From Bacillota bacterium (lineage in GTDB: Bacteria; Bacillota; UBA4882; UBA8346), in contig DNPP01000250.1 in assembly GCA_003501365.1 (NCBI GenBank), forward strand, positions 1 to 20,418: 20,418 bases of DNA. The letters run 5' to 3'. The notes under the pieces were generated by a model, which searched no databases, was not told the DNA's origin, and saw nothing but the letters and a program-made list of their open reading frames with translations. Position 1 is the first letter of the stretch; each line of letters starts with the position of its first letter. The position numbers and the translations under genes were made by a program. This document shows positions 7,648-14,856 of this stretch, piece by piece.

Positions 7648-7739
7648 CCTTTCGTTTTATTTACTTGTTCTATTCCCTGGGCTTGTTCATGGCCGGCGGC
7701 TAAAATTTCGGCCATTAATTCATTCGGTTATTGGCTTAC
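7641..7739 (-). pseudogene. Relic of a methyl-accepting chemotaxis protein gene
   Basis: A minus-strand frame of about 33 codons reads VSQ, a TAA stop (7728-7730), then PNELMAEILAAG and HEQAQGIEQVNK before ending in TGK and a stop. The conserved signalling-domain segment of chemotaxis receptors is close to SQKVNELVAEIAAAS followed by xEQAQGIEQVNKAV. The match covers both sides of the in-frame stop, which one base change from AAA would create. No ribosome binding site precedes the ATG at 7715. Everything else of the gene is gone, so this is a small decayed remnant and not a functional peptide. The main doubt is its short length. Confidence 0.55.
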
Positions 7740-7809
7740 ATTGTTATTCGTCTAATACTTCATCTTTATTGGATTATATTGGCGGGCTAACCTCTGGGTC
7801 ATTTTAAAT

Positions 7810-7843
7810 AAAAAAGCTGCCAATGAACGTATGTTCCTGACAG
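7810..7843 (-). terminator. Rho-independent terminator of the deacetylase unit
   Basis: On the minus strand, CTGTCAGGAAC pairs with GTTCATTGGCAG around an ATAC loop (11 pairs with two G-T wobbles and one bulged A). CTTTTTTA follows. It begins about 25 bases after the deacetylase stop and fits a factor-independent terminator ending the cell-wall operon. Confidence 0.75.
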
Positions 7844-7867
7844 ACTCATTTTTGCGATAACTTAAAA

Positions 7868-9250
7868 TTACTTCACCAACTGCGACACCGGCACCACTTC
7901 AATCCCCGCCTTGACAAACTCCGGCAGCATTTCAGTAATAGCCTGGGCCGTATTGTCCCGTACATGGCCGATTGCTATAGCCGTTCCATCCCTGAGTGCA
8001 ATTTTGATTAATTCCCGTAAAGCTTGCTTTTTACTCGCCAAATCTGTTTGATTATCGATAAAAATCTTACGTTTGGCAGATGGCAAATTATTTAACCGGG
8101 CATATTTAAGCGCTACCGAACTTGCTACCGTCATACTATCGACAAAAAACATTTGGCGTTTTTTAAGCGCTGCCATCAAAATCCCCATCAGTCTATCGTC
8201 GCTGGTCCCGGCCGATCCTTCATGGTTGTTTACCCCTATCGCTTCCGGCACTTGTTCCAAATCTTTGCCCAGCTCTTCGTCAACTTCCTCTTCGGTAAAG
8301 CTGCGCTTGATCACGCCTGGACCGGGATTGACTTTCGGATTGAGCGGTTCCAGCGGCAGGTGCAGCATAATCTCAAACCCACGTTCTTTAGCGGCTGCCG
8401 CATATTTCTGACTGTAAGGACCAAAAGGAAGCACCGAAAAGGTTAATGGAGCGGAAACTTTCAACATCGCATCGGTAGGACCGGTGACATAGCCCACATC
8501 ATCAATGATAATGGCCACACGCGCCTTTTTTTTGATAAATACCGGTTTTATCGGATTGGTTTTCTTAGTTTCAGGCATACCTAGAGGTTGGCTCCCATGG
8601 ATTTCAGGCGCCTTTGGCTTTGGCTTGGCCTCCGCCTCCGCCTCTTCCTTTACTTTCGCCGGTTCCGGTCGAGGCGGAAATGCCGGCACCAGGCCGGGGA
8701 TATTTCCTCTCAATCGCTTGACCGGCTGAATCATCGTTAGTTGTTCCAACGGCAAATTAACTGAATGCTTATTTAGCTTAACCTGTACGGTACTGCTTAA
8801 CTTCACCCACAGTTGACCCTTGGTTATGCCCCAACTAGCCGATTTTACTTCAAATCCCGAGGTTTGCGTTAATTCCTGCCATTTCGAAGTAAGCCGGATT
8901 AAATGGTTTTGGGTAACCGCCATCGGTAACAGGATAATGCTTTCAGTATCAATCCATTGAACCTTGTCCAGCCCGGCCCGTTGCTCATTCAACTTTTCAA
9001 TTCTGGATTTAAAAACCGCTTGCGGTATATACCCTTCATCCACCAAAATCTGCTGCCAGGCTTTTTTGTACTGTGCCTGCCTGATGCTGAGGTCGCGGTT
9101 TCCATCTTTCACGACACTGGTTTGCGTACTCTCCCTCAAAGTAAATGCAGGCCGGAAATGACCCGGCCATAAAGTAACTGCGCTAATGAGTACGGCGTAA
9201 ACTAAATAAAAAATAAGGGCCGTCTTGATGATAACTGGTACCGGCCTCAA
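7868..9250 (-). CDS. Divergent polysaccharide deacetylase (YibQ-type) with N-terminal anchor
   Basis: The C-terminal third belongs to the divergent polysaccharide deacetylase family (PF04748-like, NodB-related fold), thought to act on envelope polysaccharide or peptidoglycan. Seen: ARVAIIIDDVGYVTG with the paired Asp, SVLPFGPYS, MLHLPLEPLNP, IGVNNHEGSAGTSD, FFVDSMT and IAIGHVRD. The usual motif is NNHMGS; here Met is replaced by Glu. A single membrane helix lies near residues 8-28, so the enzyme is probably anchored and faces outward. About 200 residues of unrecognised sequence and a Pro/Glu/Lys-rich linker (about 190-240) precede the catalytic part. I prefer TTG 9250, 10 bases from AAGGAG (9261-9266); GTG 9259 would be 1 base from it. 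It is last in the ftsEX unit, 191 bases after the S41 protease. Confidence 0.85.
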   Translation of the reverse strand: MRPVPVIIKTALIFYLVYAVLISAVTLWPGHFRPAFTLRESTQTSVVKDGNRDLSIRQAQYKKAWQQILVDEGYIPQAVFKSRIEKLNEQRAGLDKVQWIDTESIILLPMAVTQNHLIRLTSKWQELTQTSGFEVKSASWGITKGQLWVKLSSTVQVKLNKHSVNLPLEQLTMIQPVKRLRGNIPGLVPAFPPRPEPAKVKEEAEAEAKPKPKAPEIHGSQPLGMPETKKTNPIKPVFIKKKARVAIIIDDVGYVTGPTDAMLKVSAPLTFSVLPFGPYSQKYAAAAKERGFEIMLHLPLEPLNPKVNPGPGVIKRSFTEEEVDEELGKDLEQVPEAIGVNNHEGSAGTSDDRLMGILMAALKKRQMFFVDSMTVASSVALKYARLNNLPSAKRKIFIDNQTDLASKKQALRELIKIALRDGTAIAIGHVRDNTAQAITEMLPEFVKAGIEVVPVSQLVK

Positions 9251-9395
9251 TACAGTCACTCTCCTTCAAAATAAATGAAATCCGACTGAAAGCCGGGTTG
9301 ATTGAATTAAAACCTCAGCCACATTTTGGCTACTGGTTAAGCCGCTAAGTCCATTATTCTCCAGCATAAGGTGCAGAGTTACGATCATATTTCAT

Positions 9396-9430
9396 CTTTT
9401 CTCTGCGTCTCCGCGCTTCTGCGCGAGATA
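9396..9430. repeat. Possible dispersed repeat with CTCTGCGTCTCCGCGC core
   Basis: The intergenic gap between protease and deacetylase contains CTCTGCGTCTCCGCGC followed by TTCTGCGCGAGAT, with a small CGCGC-TTCT-GCGCG hairpin. From memory, closely similar tracts recur in intergenic regions of many environmental bacterial genomes. Copy number here cannot be judged from one window. The rest of the 191-base gap shows only a weak 5-bp hairpin near 9317-9331. Confidence 0.4.
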
Positions 9431-9450
9431 GTTATTTTTGAAAAGGCTCT

Positions 9451-10704
9451 TCAACTGGCCATTTTACCGTAACTCAGCAAAACCTGCTCACGCAGTATCT
9501 TCAGCGCCTCCGCCTCTTGCATCTCATTCATCCTTTTAAAAGGTCCCGGATCGCCATTCTTGAGCAAGCGATCAAGCGCTCCCGGTATCTCCACGACTCG
9601 ATCCGGCTGAACTCCTCTCTTATGAATGTTCACTTTGCCGGATGTCAGATAACTGGCTATGGTAACCGTCATTGCGGTACCGCCGGGCAATTCTTTCACC
9701 TCTTGGATCAAATCCTTGCCAAAGGTATGAGTCCCGACCAAAGTCGCACGTTTCTGGTCTTTTAAAGCACCGGAAACGATCTCCGAAGCACTGGCGCTCC
9801 AACTATTGACCAAAACTACCATCGGCAACCGCCGGTGGGCAAAATATTCGGCTGATAATACTTGCCATGGCAGATTACGGCGTTTGACGTGAAGTACCGG
9901 AGTATCTGCAGGGATAAATTCACTGGCAACCTTAATTGCGGCCTCCAGCGACCCTCCCGGGTTTGCCCGCAAATCCAAAATTAAAGCCCTACAGTCGACC
10001 ATCGCATCGATTTTGCGCAAAGCCCGTTCCAAGTCCGGAGCCGTAGTATCGGCAAATTGAATTATTTTGATCAATGCATAGCTTCCCATGAAGCGGTCCG
10101 ATTTAATGTTCAGCTCAACTGTAGGAACCACGATATTCTCACGCTTAACCTCAAAGGTCAACTGGCGGCGCTCCTCACCTGATCCGCGGGCCACCAGTAA
10201 CGTGACTGAAGTCCCGATTTTGCCTCTTATTTTGGCGACCGCCACATCGGTACTCATATTTTTAACCGGAACTTTTTGGATGGCAATGATTCGGTCTCCT
10301 TCTTGCAATCCCGCTGTTTGACTGGGGGAGCCGGCAACAACTTTGGAGATCAAAAGCTCTCCTTCTTTAACAATAAAGAAAATCCCGATACCAGCGAATG
10401 ATCCGCTGGTATCCTTCTTTAACTCGGCATATTCAGTCCGGTTGAGGAAACGGGTATACGGGTCATTCAACGATTTTAACATCCCGGAAATATTTCCCTT
10501 TGCCCAGTATGCCTTGATCAAGTTCTCCAGATTGACCGGCTGGTAATAATTGATCTTTACAACTCCCATTACATAAAAAGCCGTTAGTAGATCCTGATAT
10601 TTTTGATGGCGGACTGCGCCCTGCCACCACCATCCCAAACCGCAACCAAGAACAAGCATCAGCGCTACTCCCAGCGCTACCTTATGACGGACATTTTTCA
10701 GCAA
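9451..10704 (-). CDS. S41 C-terminal processing protease with PDZ domain (CtpA/CtpB type)
   Basis: This is a secreted or membrane-anchored serine protease. Layout: N-terminal membrane helix (about 9-27), a helical region, PDZ domain (about 100-175, with FAGIGIFF and AGLQEGDRIIAI), then the S41 core. The catalytic triad is in place: Ser305 in SASASEIVSGAL, Lys330 in THTFGKDLIQE and Gln334. The Ser-Lys spacing of 25 and Lys-Gln spacing of 4 are those of CtpB. Length (417) is normal. The start is TTG 10704 with AAGGAAG 8 bases upstream; no in-frame ATG fits. It begins 14 bases after the M23 gene. In other bacteria such proteases trim or degrade cell-wall hydrolases or sporulation regulators. Here the M23 enzyme or FtsEX partners are the natural candidates (inference). 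Confidence 0.93.
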   Translation of the reverse strand: MLKNVRHKVALGVALMLVLGCGLGWWWQGAVRHQKYQDLLTAFYVMGVVKINYYQPVNLENLIKAYWAKGNISGMLKSLNDPYTRFLNRTEYAELKKDTSGSFAGIGIFFIVKEGELLISKVVAGSPSQTAGLQEGDRIIAIQKVPVKNMSTDVAVAKIRGKIGTSVTLLVARGSGEERRQLTFEVKRENIVVPTVELNIKSDRFMGSYALIKIIQFADTTAPDLERALRKIDAMVDCRALILDLRANPGGSLEAAIKVASEFIPADTPVLHVKRRNLPWQVLSAEYFAHRRLPMVVLVNSWSASASEIVSGALKDQKRATLVGTHTFGKDLIQEVKELPGGTAMTVTIASYLTSGKVNIHKRGVQPDRVVEIPGALDRLLKNGDPGPFKRMNEMQEAEALKILREQVLLSYGKMAS

Positions 10705-10718
10705 TAAAACCGCTTCCT

Positions 10719-11870
10719 TTATAATAAACTCAACGGGTCAATCGGTACTCCCTTTTTACGTACCTCAAAATGGAGATGAGGTCCGGTACTTAATCCGGTA
10801 CTACCGACTTTACCGATAGTATCCCCCTTGGCAACCGTTTGGCCATTGGTGACCAATATCTCCGAACAATGCCCATACACTGTCGAAATCGAATTACCGT
10901 GATCCAGAGCAATCATGTTACCATAACCCCCGTTACGGCCACAAAAAATTACTACCCCGGCATCCGCTGCCGCAATCGGCGTTCCCGTCGGCTGCGCAAT
11001 ATCTAAACCGGAGTGATATTTCTTTTTTCGCAAAATCGGGTGAAAACGCCAACCGAAATAAGAGGTGATCCTGCCCTTAACGGGCCATATAAACTTACCT
11101 GAACCCAGCGCGGTGTTATTTTTGTTTTGGAGATTTTTAATCTGCTCTTCCATCTCTTTAGAAGTCTGTTCCATTTCATCAAGAGATGTTTCCAAGAGTT
11201 TTCTATTATTTTGCAACGCAGATAACTCATCTTTCTGATTCGTCATCAGATGGATTTTAGTGTTTTGTTCCGCCTGCTTCTGGGCTTGTAATTTGGTATA
11301 GGTTGATCGCTGATCCTGCAACGCCTGGTGCTTATCGGCAATTTCAGCGCGTTTTTCGGCAATCAGGGTTTGTTGTTCTTTTAATGCATTGATTATATGT
11401 AGATCGGTCCGGACATAATTGCCGACCATCTCAAAACGGTAAACAAACTCACTGAAATTTTTGGCTCCGAATAATATCTCCAGGTTGCTTTGATACCCAT
11501 ATTTATATATAGCAATTAATCGTTGATCCAGAACTCCTTTTCTGCCTCCAATTTGAATTTCTATTTTATCCAATTGCGACTGGGCATTGTCTAGTTGCGC
11601 CTTAAAAACACTCATTTGTTGTTCGGTCTTGCCGAGATTGACATTTAACCGTGCTAGGTTGTTGTTGATCTTCTCCAAATCCTCTTGGGTTTGGAGCATG
11701 TTCCCGAGTACTTTGCGCTCCTTCTGTCGGGTCTGGTTTAATTTCTTTCGTGTCTGTTCAATCTTGCTTTCAATTTCCGCTTGAGTTGCAGCCCAGCCTA
11801 GGGATGCCGAAGCCAGACAAAAAATTAAACCAAAGCTCAATAAAGACACTCCGGTTTTATGTTTGAACAT
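10719..11870 (-). CDS. Coiled-coil M23 peptidoglycan endopeptidase (EnvC/PcsB-like)
   Basis: This is an exported murein hydrolase. Signal peptide about 1-27 (cleavage after GWA), two long coiled-coil stretches (about 29-115 and 160-250), then a LytM/M23 domain (about 258-383). Zinc ligands His286 and Asp290 (HSGLDIA) and His367 (HLHFE), plus His334 (VYGHC) and His365, are all present. Unlike Escherichia coli EnvC, which is a catalytically dead activator, this protein should itself cut peptide cross-links. The coiled coil is the part that contacts the FtsX outer loop in known systems. ATG 11870 has AAGGAGG 8 bases upstream. It lies 66 bases after ftsX and directly before the S41 protease. The function as an FtsEX-controlled hydrolase is inferred from gene order and family. 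Confidence 0.93.
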   Translation of the reverse strand: MFKHKTGVSLLSFGLIFCLASASLGWAATQAEIESKIEQTRKKLNQTRQKERKVLGNMLQTQEDLEKINNNLARLNVNLGKTEQQMSVFKAQLDNAQSQLDKIEIQIGGRKGVLDQRLIAIYKYGYQSNLEILFGAKNFSEFVYRFEMVGNYVRTDLHIINALKEQQTLIAEKRAEIADKHQALQDQRSTYTKLQAQKQAEQNTKIHLMTNQKDELSALQNNRKLLETSLDEMEQTSKEMEEQIKNLQNKNNTALGSGKFIWPVKGRITSYFGWRFHPILRKKKYHSGLDIAQPTGTPIAAADAGVVIFCGRNGGYGNMIALDHGNSISTVYGHCSEILVTNGQTVAKGDTIGKVGSTGLSTGPHLHFEVRKKGVPIDPLSLL

Positions 11871-11936
11871 ATCGTGATCCTCCTTGCACTACAAAGAAAA
11901 TAAGTCATCGAAAAAAGCAATTTTATTTTAAGCAAA

Positions 11937-12806
11937 TTACACTCGCAAGAATTTCTTAATCGACATCATGCTGCCGATGGCCCCGAATGCCAAGCCCACC
12001 AGCGAAATAAGCATGAACATCTTTTGATTGATAATTCCTTCGCCCAGCAGCGGAATAAAAGGCGCCAATTGGTGGATATATTGAAAAAGAAAATGATAGC
12101 CTTTCGAAAGAATGATCGCCGATATCAACGCGCCACTCAGTCCCAAGATAATTCCTTCCAACATAAAGGGCCAGCGGATAAACCAATCGGTCGCTCCAAC
12201 CAGCTTCATGATCTCGATTTCCTTCCGGCGGGCAAAGACTGTCAGCCGAATCGTATTGGTAATGATATATAAAACCACAATGCCAATAATTAATACCAAG
12301 CTAAACCCAAGCACCCAAACGATTCGTACCACAACCAGCATCGCTTCAACAAAAGTTTTACCATACTCCACCTCGTCCACTCCGGCGAGGGAGCTGACCT
12401 GGGCCACCAAACTTTTGACCTTGGCATCGTCTTTAAGTTTAATATTGATCATATCCGGCAGCGGATTATCGGAAGTGACAAATAGTTCTTTCACTCCCAA
12501 GCTTTGCTCCAGCCATTTGGCTCCGTCTTCCCGGGAAACGTAGCGGACACTTTTAACTCCATCCAGCTCAACTATTTTAGCTTTAAGCGGATTGGGATCG
12601 ACCCCGTCGTCGAGGTAGACCCGGAGTTCCAAAACGCCTTTTGCCATTTGCGCGAAATGATTAAAATTGGTTACCACAATATAAAAGCAACCCAAAATAA
12701 TCAATGACAATGAAATAGTAATCACTGCAGCCAGACTCATCAGTCCATTACGGCTCAGTCCAGTTGAGGCTTCTTTCATAAAATAACCGGCGGTTTTAAT
12801 TTTCAA
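11937..12806 (-). CDS. ftsX: Cell-division ABC transporter permease-like protein FtsX
   Basis: This is the membrane partner of FtsE; the complex transmits ATP-driven movement to peptidoglycan hydrolases outside the cell. It has a cytoplasmic N-terminus (GYFMKEASTGLSRNGLMSLA), membrane helix 1 (about 22-46), an external domain (about 47-157, containing VYLDDGVDP and VRYVSREDGAKWL), then three helices (about 158-184, 212-236, 263-283). The conserved RRKEIEIMKLVGAT sits at 193-206. Length (289) is typical. The start is TTG 12806, overlapping the ftsE stop as TTGA, which implies coupled translation. Family N-termini (MKxRTxGYxxxE) support this start over ATG 12779. No separate strong ribosome binding site is visible. 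Confidence 0.95.
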   Translation of the reverse strand: MKIKTAGYFMKEASTGLSRNGLMSLAAVITISLSLIILGCFYIVVTNFNHFAQMAKGVLELRVYLDDGVDPNPLKAKIVELDGVKSVRYVSREDGAKWLEQSLGVKELFVTSDNPLPDMINIKLKDDAKVKSLVAQVSSLAGVDEVEYGKTFVEAMLVVVRIVWVLGFSLVLIIGIVVLYIITNTIRLTVFARRKEIEIMKLVGATDWFIRWPFMLEGIILGLSGALISAIILSKGYHFLFQYIHQLAPFIPLLGEGIINQKMFMLISLVGLAFGAIGSMMSIKKFLRV

Positions 12807-13483
12807 CTTTCGTAAGCTCCCTTCTGTTCATCTCTGGCTACAACGCCGCTATCCAAAGCAATTACCCGTTTTCTCATCCGATCCACGACCGATTTATTGT
12901 GAGTAGCCATGATAACTGTAGTGCCTCGTTTGTTGATCTCCAAAAGCAAATCCATAATCCCCCAGGAAGTATCGGGATCGAGATTTCCCGTGGGTTCATC
13001 TGCCAATAAAACCAGGGGCCGGTTAACGATAGCCCTTGCCAACGATACCCGTTGTTGTTCGCCACCTGATAGCTGCAATGGAAAAACCCTAGCCTTATCC
13101 TTTAGCCCCACCAAATCCAATACGGCAGGTACTTGCCTTAAAATATCCCGTTTAGAAGCTTCAATGACTTCCAAAGCAAATGCCACGTTCTCAAAGACCG
13201 TTTTATTGGGAAGCAGTTTATAATCCTGAAAAACAGTTCCAATGTTTCTGCGAAAAATCGGAATTTCCGACTCCTTCATCTGAGACAAATTTTTGCGGCC
13301 GACAAAAACCCCCCCCTCGGTCGCGAGTTCCCTCCGGTTTACCAATTTCATAAAGGTTGTTTTGCCGGCGCCGCTGGCTCCCACTAAAAAAACAAATTCG
13401 CCTTTTTCAATTGATATATTAATATTGTTCAAAGCGATAACCCCGTTACCATAGACTTTGGTAACCTTCTGCAATTGAATCAA
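12803..13483 (-). CDS. ftsE: Cell-division ATP-binding protein FtsE
   Basis: This is the cytoplasmic ATPase of FtsEX. Seen: Walker A GASGAGKTT (35-43), Q-loop FQDYKLLPNKTVFENV, signature LSGGEQQR (138-145), Walker B LVLLADEPTGNLDP (157-170) and H-loop His195 in ATHN. The DYKLL after the Q-loop and the 226-residue length separate FtsE from other small ABC ATPases. The start is TTG 13483, with GAGGTG about 7 bases upstream. It heads the cell-wall operon on the minus strand. A perfect 14-bp palindrome (13515-13528) lies just upstream, next to a plausible -10 (TATGAT, 13506-13511) that has no good -35, so a regulated promoter is possible. Confidence 0.96.
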   Translation of the reverse strand: MIQLQKVTKVYGNGVIALNNINISIEKGEFVFLVGASGAGKTTFMKLVNRRELATEGGVFVGRKNLSQMKESEIPIFRRNIGTVFQDYKLLPNKTVFENVAFALEVIEASKRDILRQVPAVLDLVGLKDKARVFPLQLSGGEQQRVSLARAIVNRPLVLLADEPTGNLDPDTSWGIMDLLLEINKRGTTVIMATHNKSVVDRMRKRVIALDSGVVARDEQKGAYES

Positions 13484-13514
13484 ATACGTTCACCTCGATC
13501 TCGATATCATATAC

Positions 13515-13528
13515 AATTAACGTTAATT
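13515..13528. promoter_or_regulatory. Perfect 14-bp palindrome upstream of ftsE
   Basis: AATTAACGTTAATT is its own reverse complement, centred on CG, and lies 32 bases upstream of the ftsE start, immediately before a TATGAT -10-like element on the minus strand. It looks like a repressor site for the ftsEX operon. The binding protein is unknown. Its AACGTT core also occurs in operator 1 of the sugar operon, but the flanks differ. Confidence 0.45.
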
Positions 13529-13689
13529 TCGACCTTAAATTTTAATTTCCTCCCCCCGACTGCGATCCAATATCTTACCTTTACTATCTTTATCGTACAA
13601 TATTTTCAAAATGTTCCCCATTACAAGCGATGATTACGACCGTCACTTCAACTTGGTTGCAGTTAATGTTTTTAAAACCGTCAATTTTC

Positions 13690-13698
13690 TGCTATAAT
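13690..13698 (+). promoter_or_regulatory. Extended -10 promoter of the actin-like operon
   Basis: TGCTATAAT is a perfect TATAAT at 13693-13698 with the TGn extension. The -35 region is only weakly matched (TTTAAA-like, 16 bases upstream), which is normal for extended -10 promoters. Transcription would start near 13705, giving a leader of about 95 bases. Confidence 0.65.
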
Positions 13699-13714
13699 TG
13701 AAATATTAATATAA

Positions 13715-13777
13715 TTACCATTAAAAACCTCTAAAGACATCATAATAATTTGTCGAATGTTTAAGTGGTAATGGTAA
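13715..13777 (+). promoter_or_regulatory. Leader inverted repeat before the actin-like gene
   Basis: TTACCATTA (13715-13723) and TAATGGTAA (13769-13777) are perfect 9-base inverted copies 45 bases apart. The right arm ends 9 bases before the AGGAGG ribosome binding site (13787-13792). The pair could close a leader RNA domain or be a two-part protein site. No known riboswitch class was recognised. Confidence 0.45.
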
Positions 13778-13800
13778 GGCAAAATTAGGAGGCTACAAGG

Positions 13801-14856
13801 ATGGAAAAAAATATCGGGGTCGATCTGGGTTATGGTTTCGTGAAAGTATCTGACGGTAAGAAAGACAAGATCTTTCCCTCAGTCGTCGGACAAGCCCGGA
13901 CCTTACGTTATTCTACCGAGGAGAACACTGACCAGAATTTCATCAAAAACATGGATGTCATTGTGGATGACCGTGAATATTTCGTCGGTGAATTAGCCAA
14001 CCGTCAATCCGACATTGTATTATTTTCTTTGGACGAAAACCGTATGGATGAGCAAATCAGCAAGATCTTATTGATAACTTCACTGTCGCTCTTATCGGAC
14101 AGTAAGTCAACCAACTTCAACACAGTGACCGGTTTGCCGGTAGGGTTTTATACTGAGACCAAACAAACTATCACCCAACGTTTCAAGGGCCGTCATAGCA
14201 TCGTACTTCGTAAGAATCAAAAAAACGAGAGTGAACAAACCCTCACCGTTAATGAAGTAAAAGTATTACCCCAGCCGTTCGGCTCATTATTCGACCTAAT
14301 TCTTGATCAAAATGGTACCTTAATCGATGAAAACTTGGCCGCCTCCAAAGTAGGTATCATCGATATCGGATTCCGTACCACTGATTTCATTGTAGTCGAT
14401 AACTTGGAGAATATTGATCGGTTAAGCAGCTCCAGCAATACCGCTTTGAGCACCGCTTACTTTAACATCGCCGAAATGCTTAGAGAAGAGTTTAAAATCA
14501 CTAAACCCATTTATCAGCTGGATGAGATTGTCCGCAACGGTATGATTCGCATCTCCGGTAAGTCCTATAATCTGGACGAGATCAAAAAACACGCTTTCAG
14601 CCTAGTAGCCGAGAAATTAATCACTGAGATTAATAGTCTTTGGACTAATAAGTGGGAATTGGATATGGTCTTTATCTCCGGCGGCGGCGGTATGGCTATT
14701 TCGGAATTTCTGCTTCCGGCTTTTGAAAATGCCGTACTGGTCAAGGAAGCTCAATTTGCTAATGTCTATGGTTTTCGCAAATTAGCGCAGCGGCTCTATG
14801 GTACCCATTCTAAAATGACGACAAATTTGGATCTGGCGGTAGGTTCCAATGAATGA
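13801..14856 (+). CDS. ParM/StbA-type actin-like ATPase
   Basis: This is a bacterial actin homologue of the ParM/StbA/Alp group, which forms ATP-dependent filaments, best known for plasmid segregation. Seen: phosphate-1 loop IGVDLGYGFVKV (5-16), phosphate-2 loop VGIIDIGFRTTDFIVV (184-199, Asp188) and adenosine motif MVFISGGGG (289-297). TVTGLPVGFY at about 108-117 also fits. Length (351) is typical. It lacks MreB and FtsA hallmarks. ATG 13801 has AGGAGG 8 bases upstream. It is first in a three-gene unit; the next gene overlaps it by 8 bases. In plasmid systems the partner is a small DNA-binding adaptor (ParR) and a centromere repeat. Neither is evident here: the partner looks Sm/Hfq-like, and no array of direct repeats was seen. 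The cargo is therefore open. Confidence 0.88.
   Translation: MEKNIGVDLGYGFVKVSDGKKDKIFPSVVGQARTLRYSTEENTDQNFIKNMDVIVDDREYFVGELANRQSDIVLFSLDENRMDEQISKILLITSLSLLSDSKSTNFNTVTGLPVGFYTETKQTITQRFKGRHSIVLRKNQKNESEQTLTVNEVKVLPQPFGSLFDLILDQNGTLIDENLAASKVGIIDIGFRTTDFIVVDNLENIDRLSSSSNTALSTAYFNIAEMLREEFKITKPIYQLDEIVRNGMIRISGKSYNLDEIKKHAFSLVAEKLITEINSLWTNKWELDMVFISGGGGMAISEFLLPAFENAVLVKEAQFANVYGFRKLAQRLYGTHSKMTTNLDLAVGSNE

Larger units (their letters stand above)
7544..7867. other. Intergenic region: lacI control, chemotaxis-receptor relic, terminator
   Basis: This stretch of about 320 bases holds the lacI promoter and two candidate operators, a decayed fragment of a chemotaxis receptor gene and the terminator of the deacetylase unit. 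Each is listed separately. About 60 bases around 7745-7805 show nothing I can name. Confidence 0.6.
13484..13800. other. Divergent control region between ftsE and the actin-like operon
   Basis: These 317 bases separate ftsE (leftward) from the actin-like gene (rightward). They hold the AATTAACGTTAATT palindrome near ftsE and the promoter plus structured leader of the actin operon. The middle part (about 13530-13680) has no coding frame or repeat that I recognise. Confidence 0.6.

Noticed and set aside
9317..9331. Terminator after the S41 protease gene (AGCCA/TGGCT hairpin)
   Set aside because: The stem is only 5 bp and the following T-run is broken; too weak to call.
12112..12543. A 143-codon plus-strand frame opposite ftsX
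   Set aside because: It is Ser/Thr-rich antisense sequence of a conserved gene and has no start signal.
13484..13800. A parC-like centromere for the actin-like gene
   Set aside because: No array of direct repeats is visible, only one palindrome near ftsE and one separated inverted repeat in the leader.
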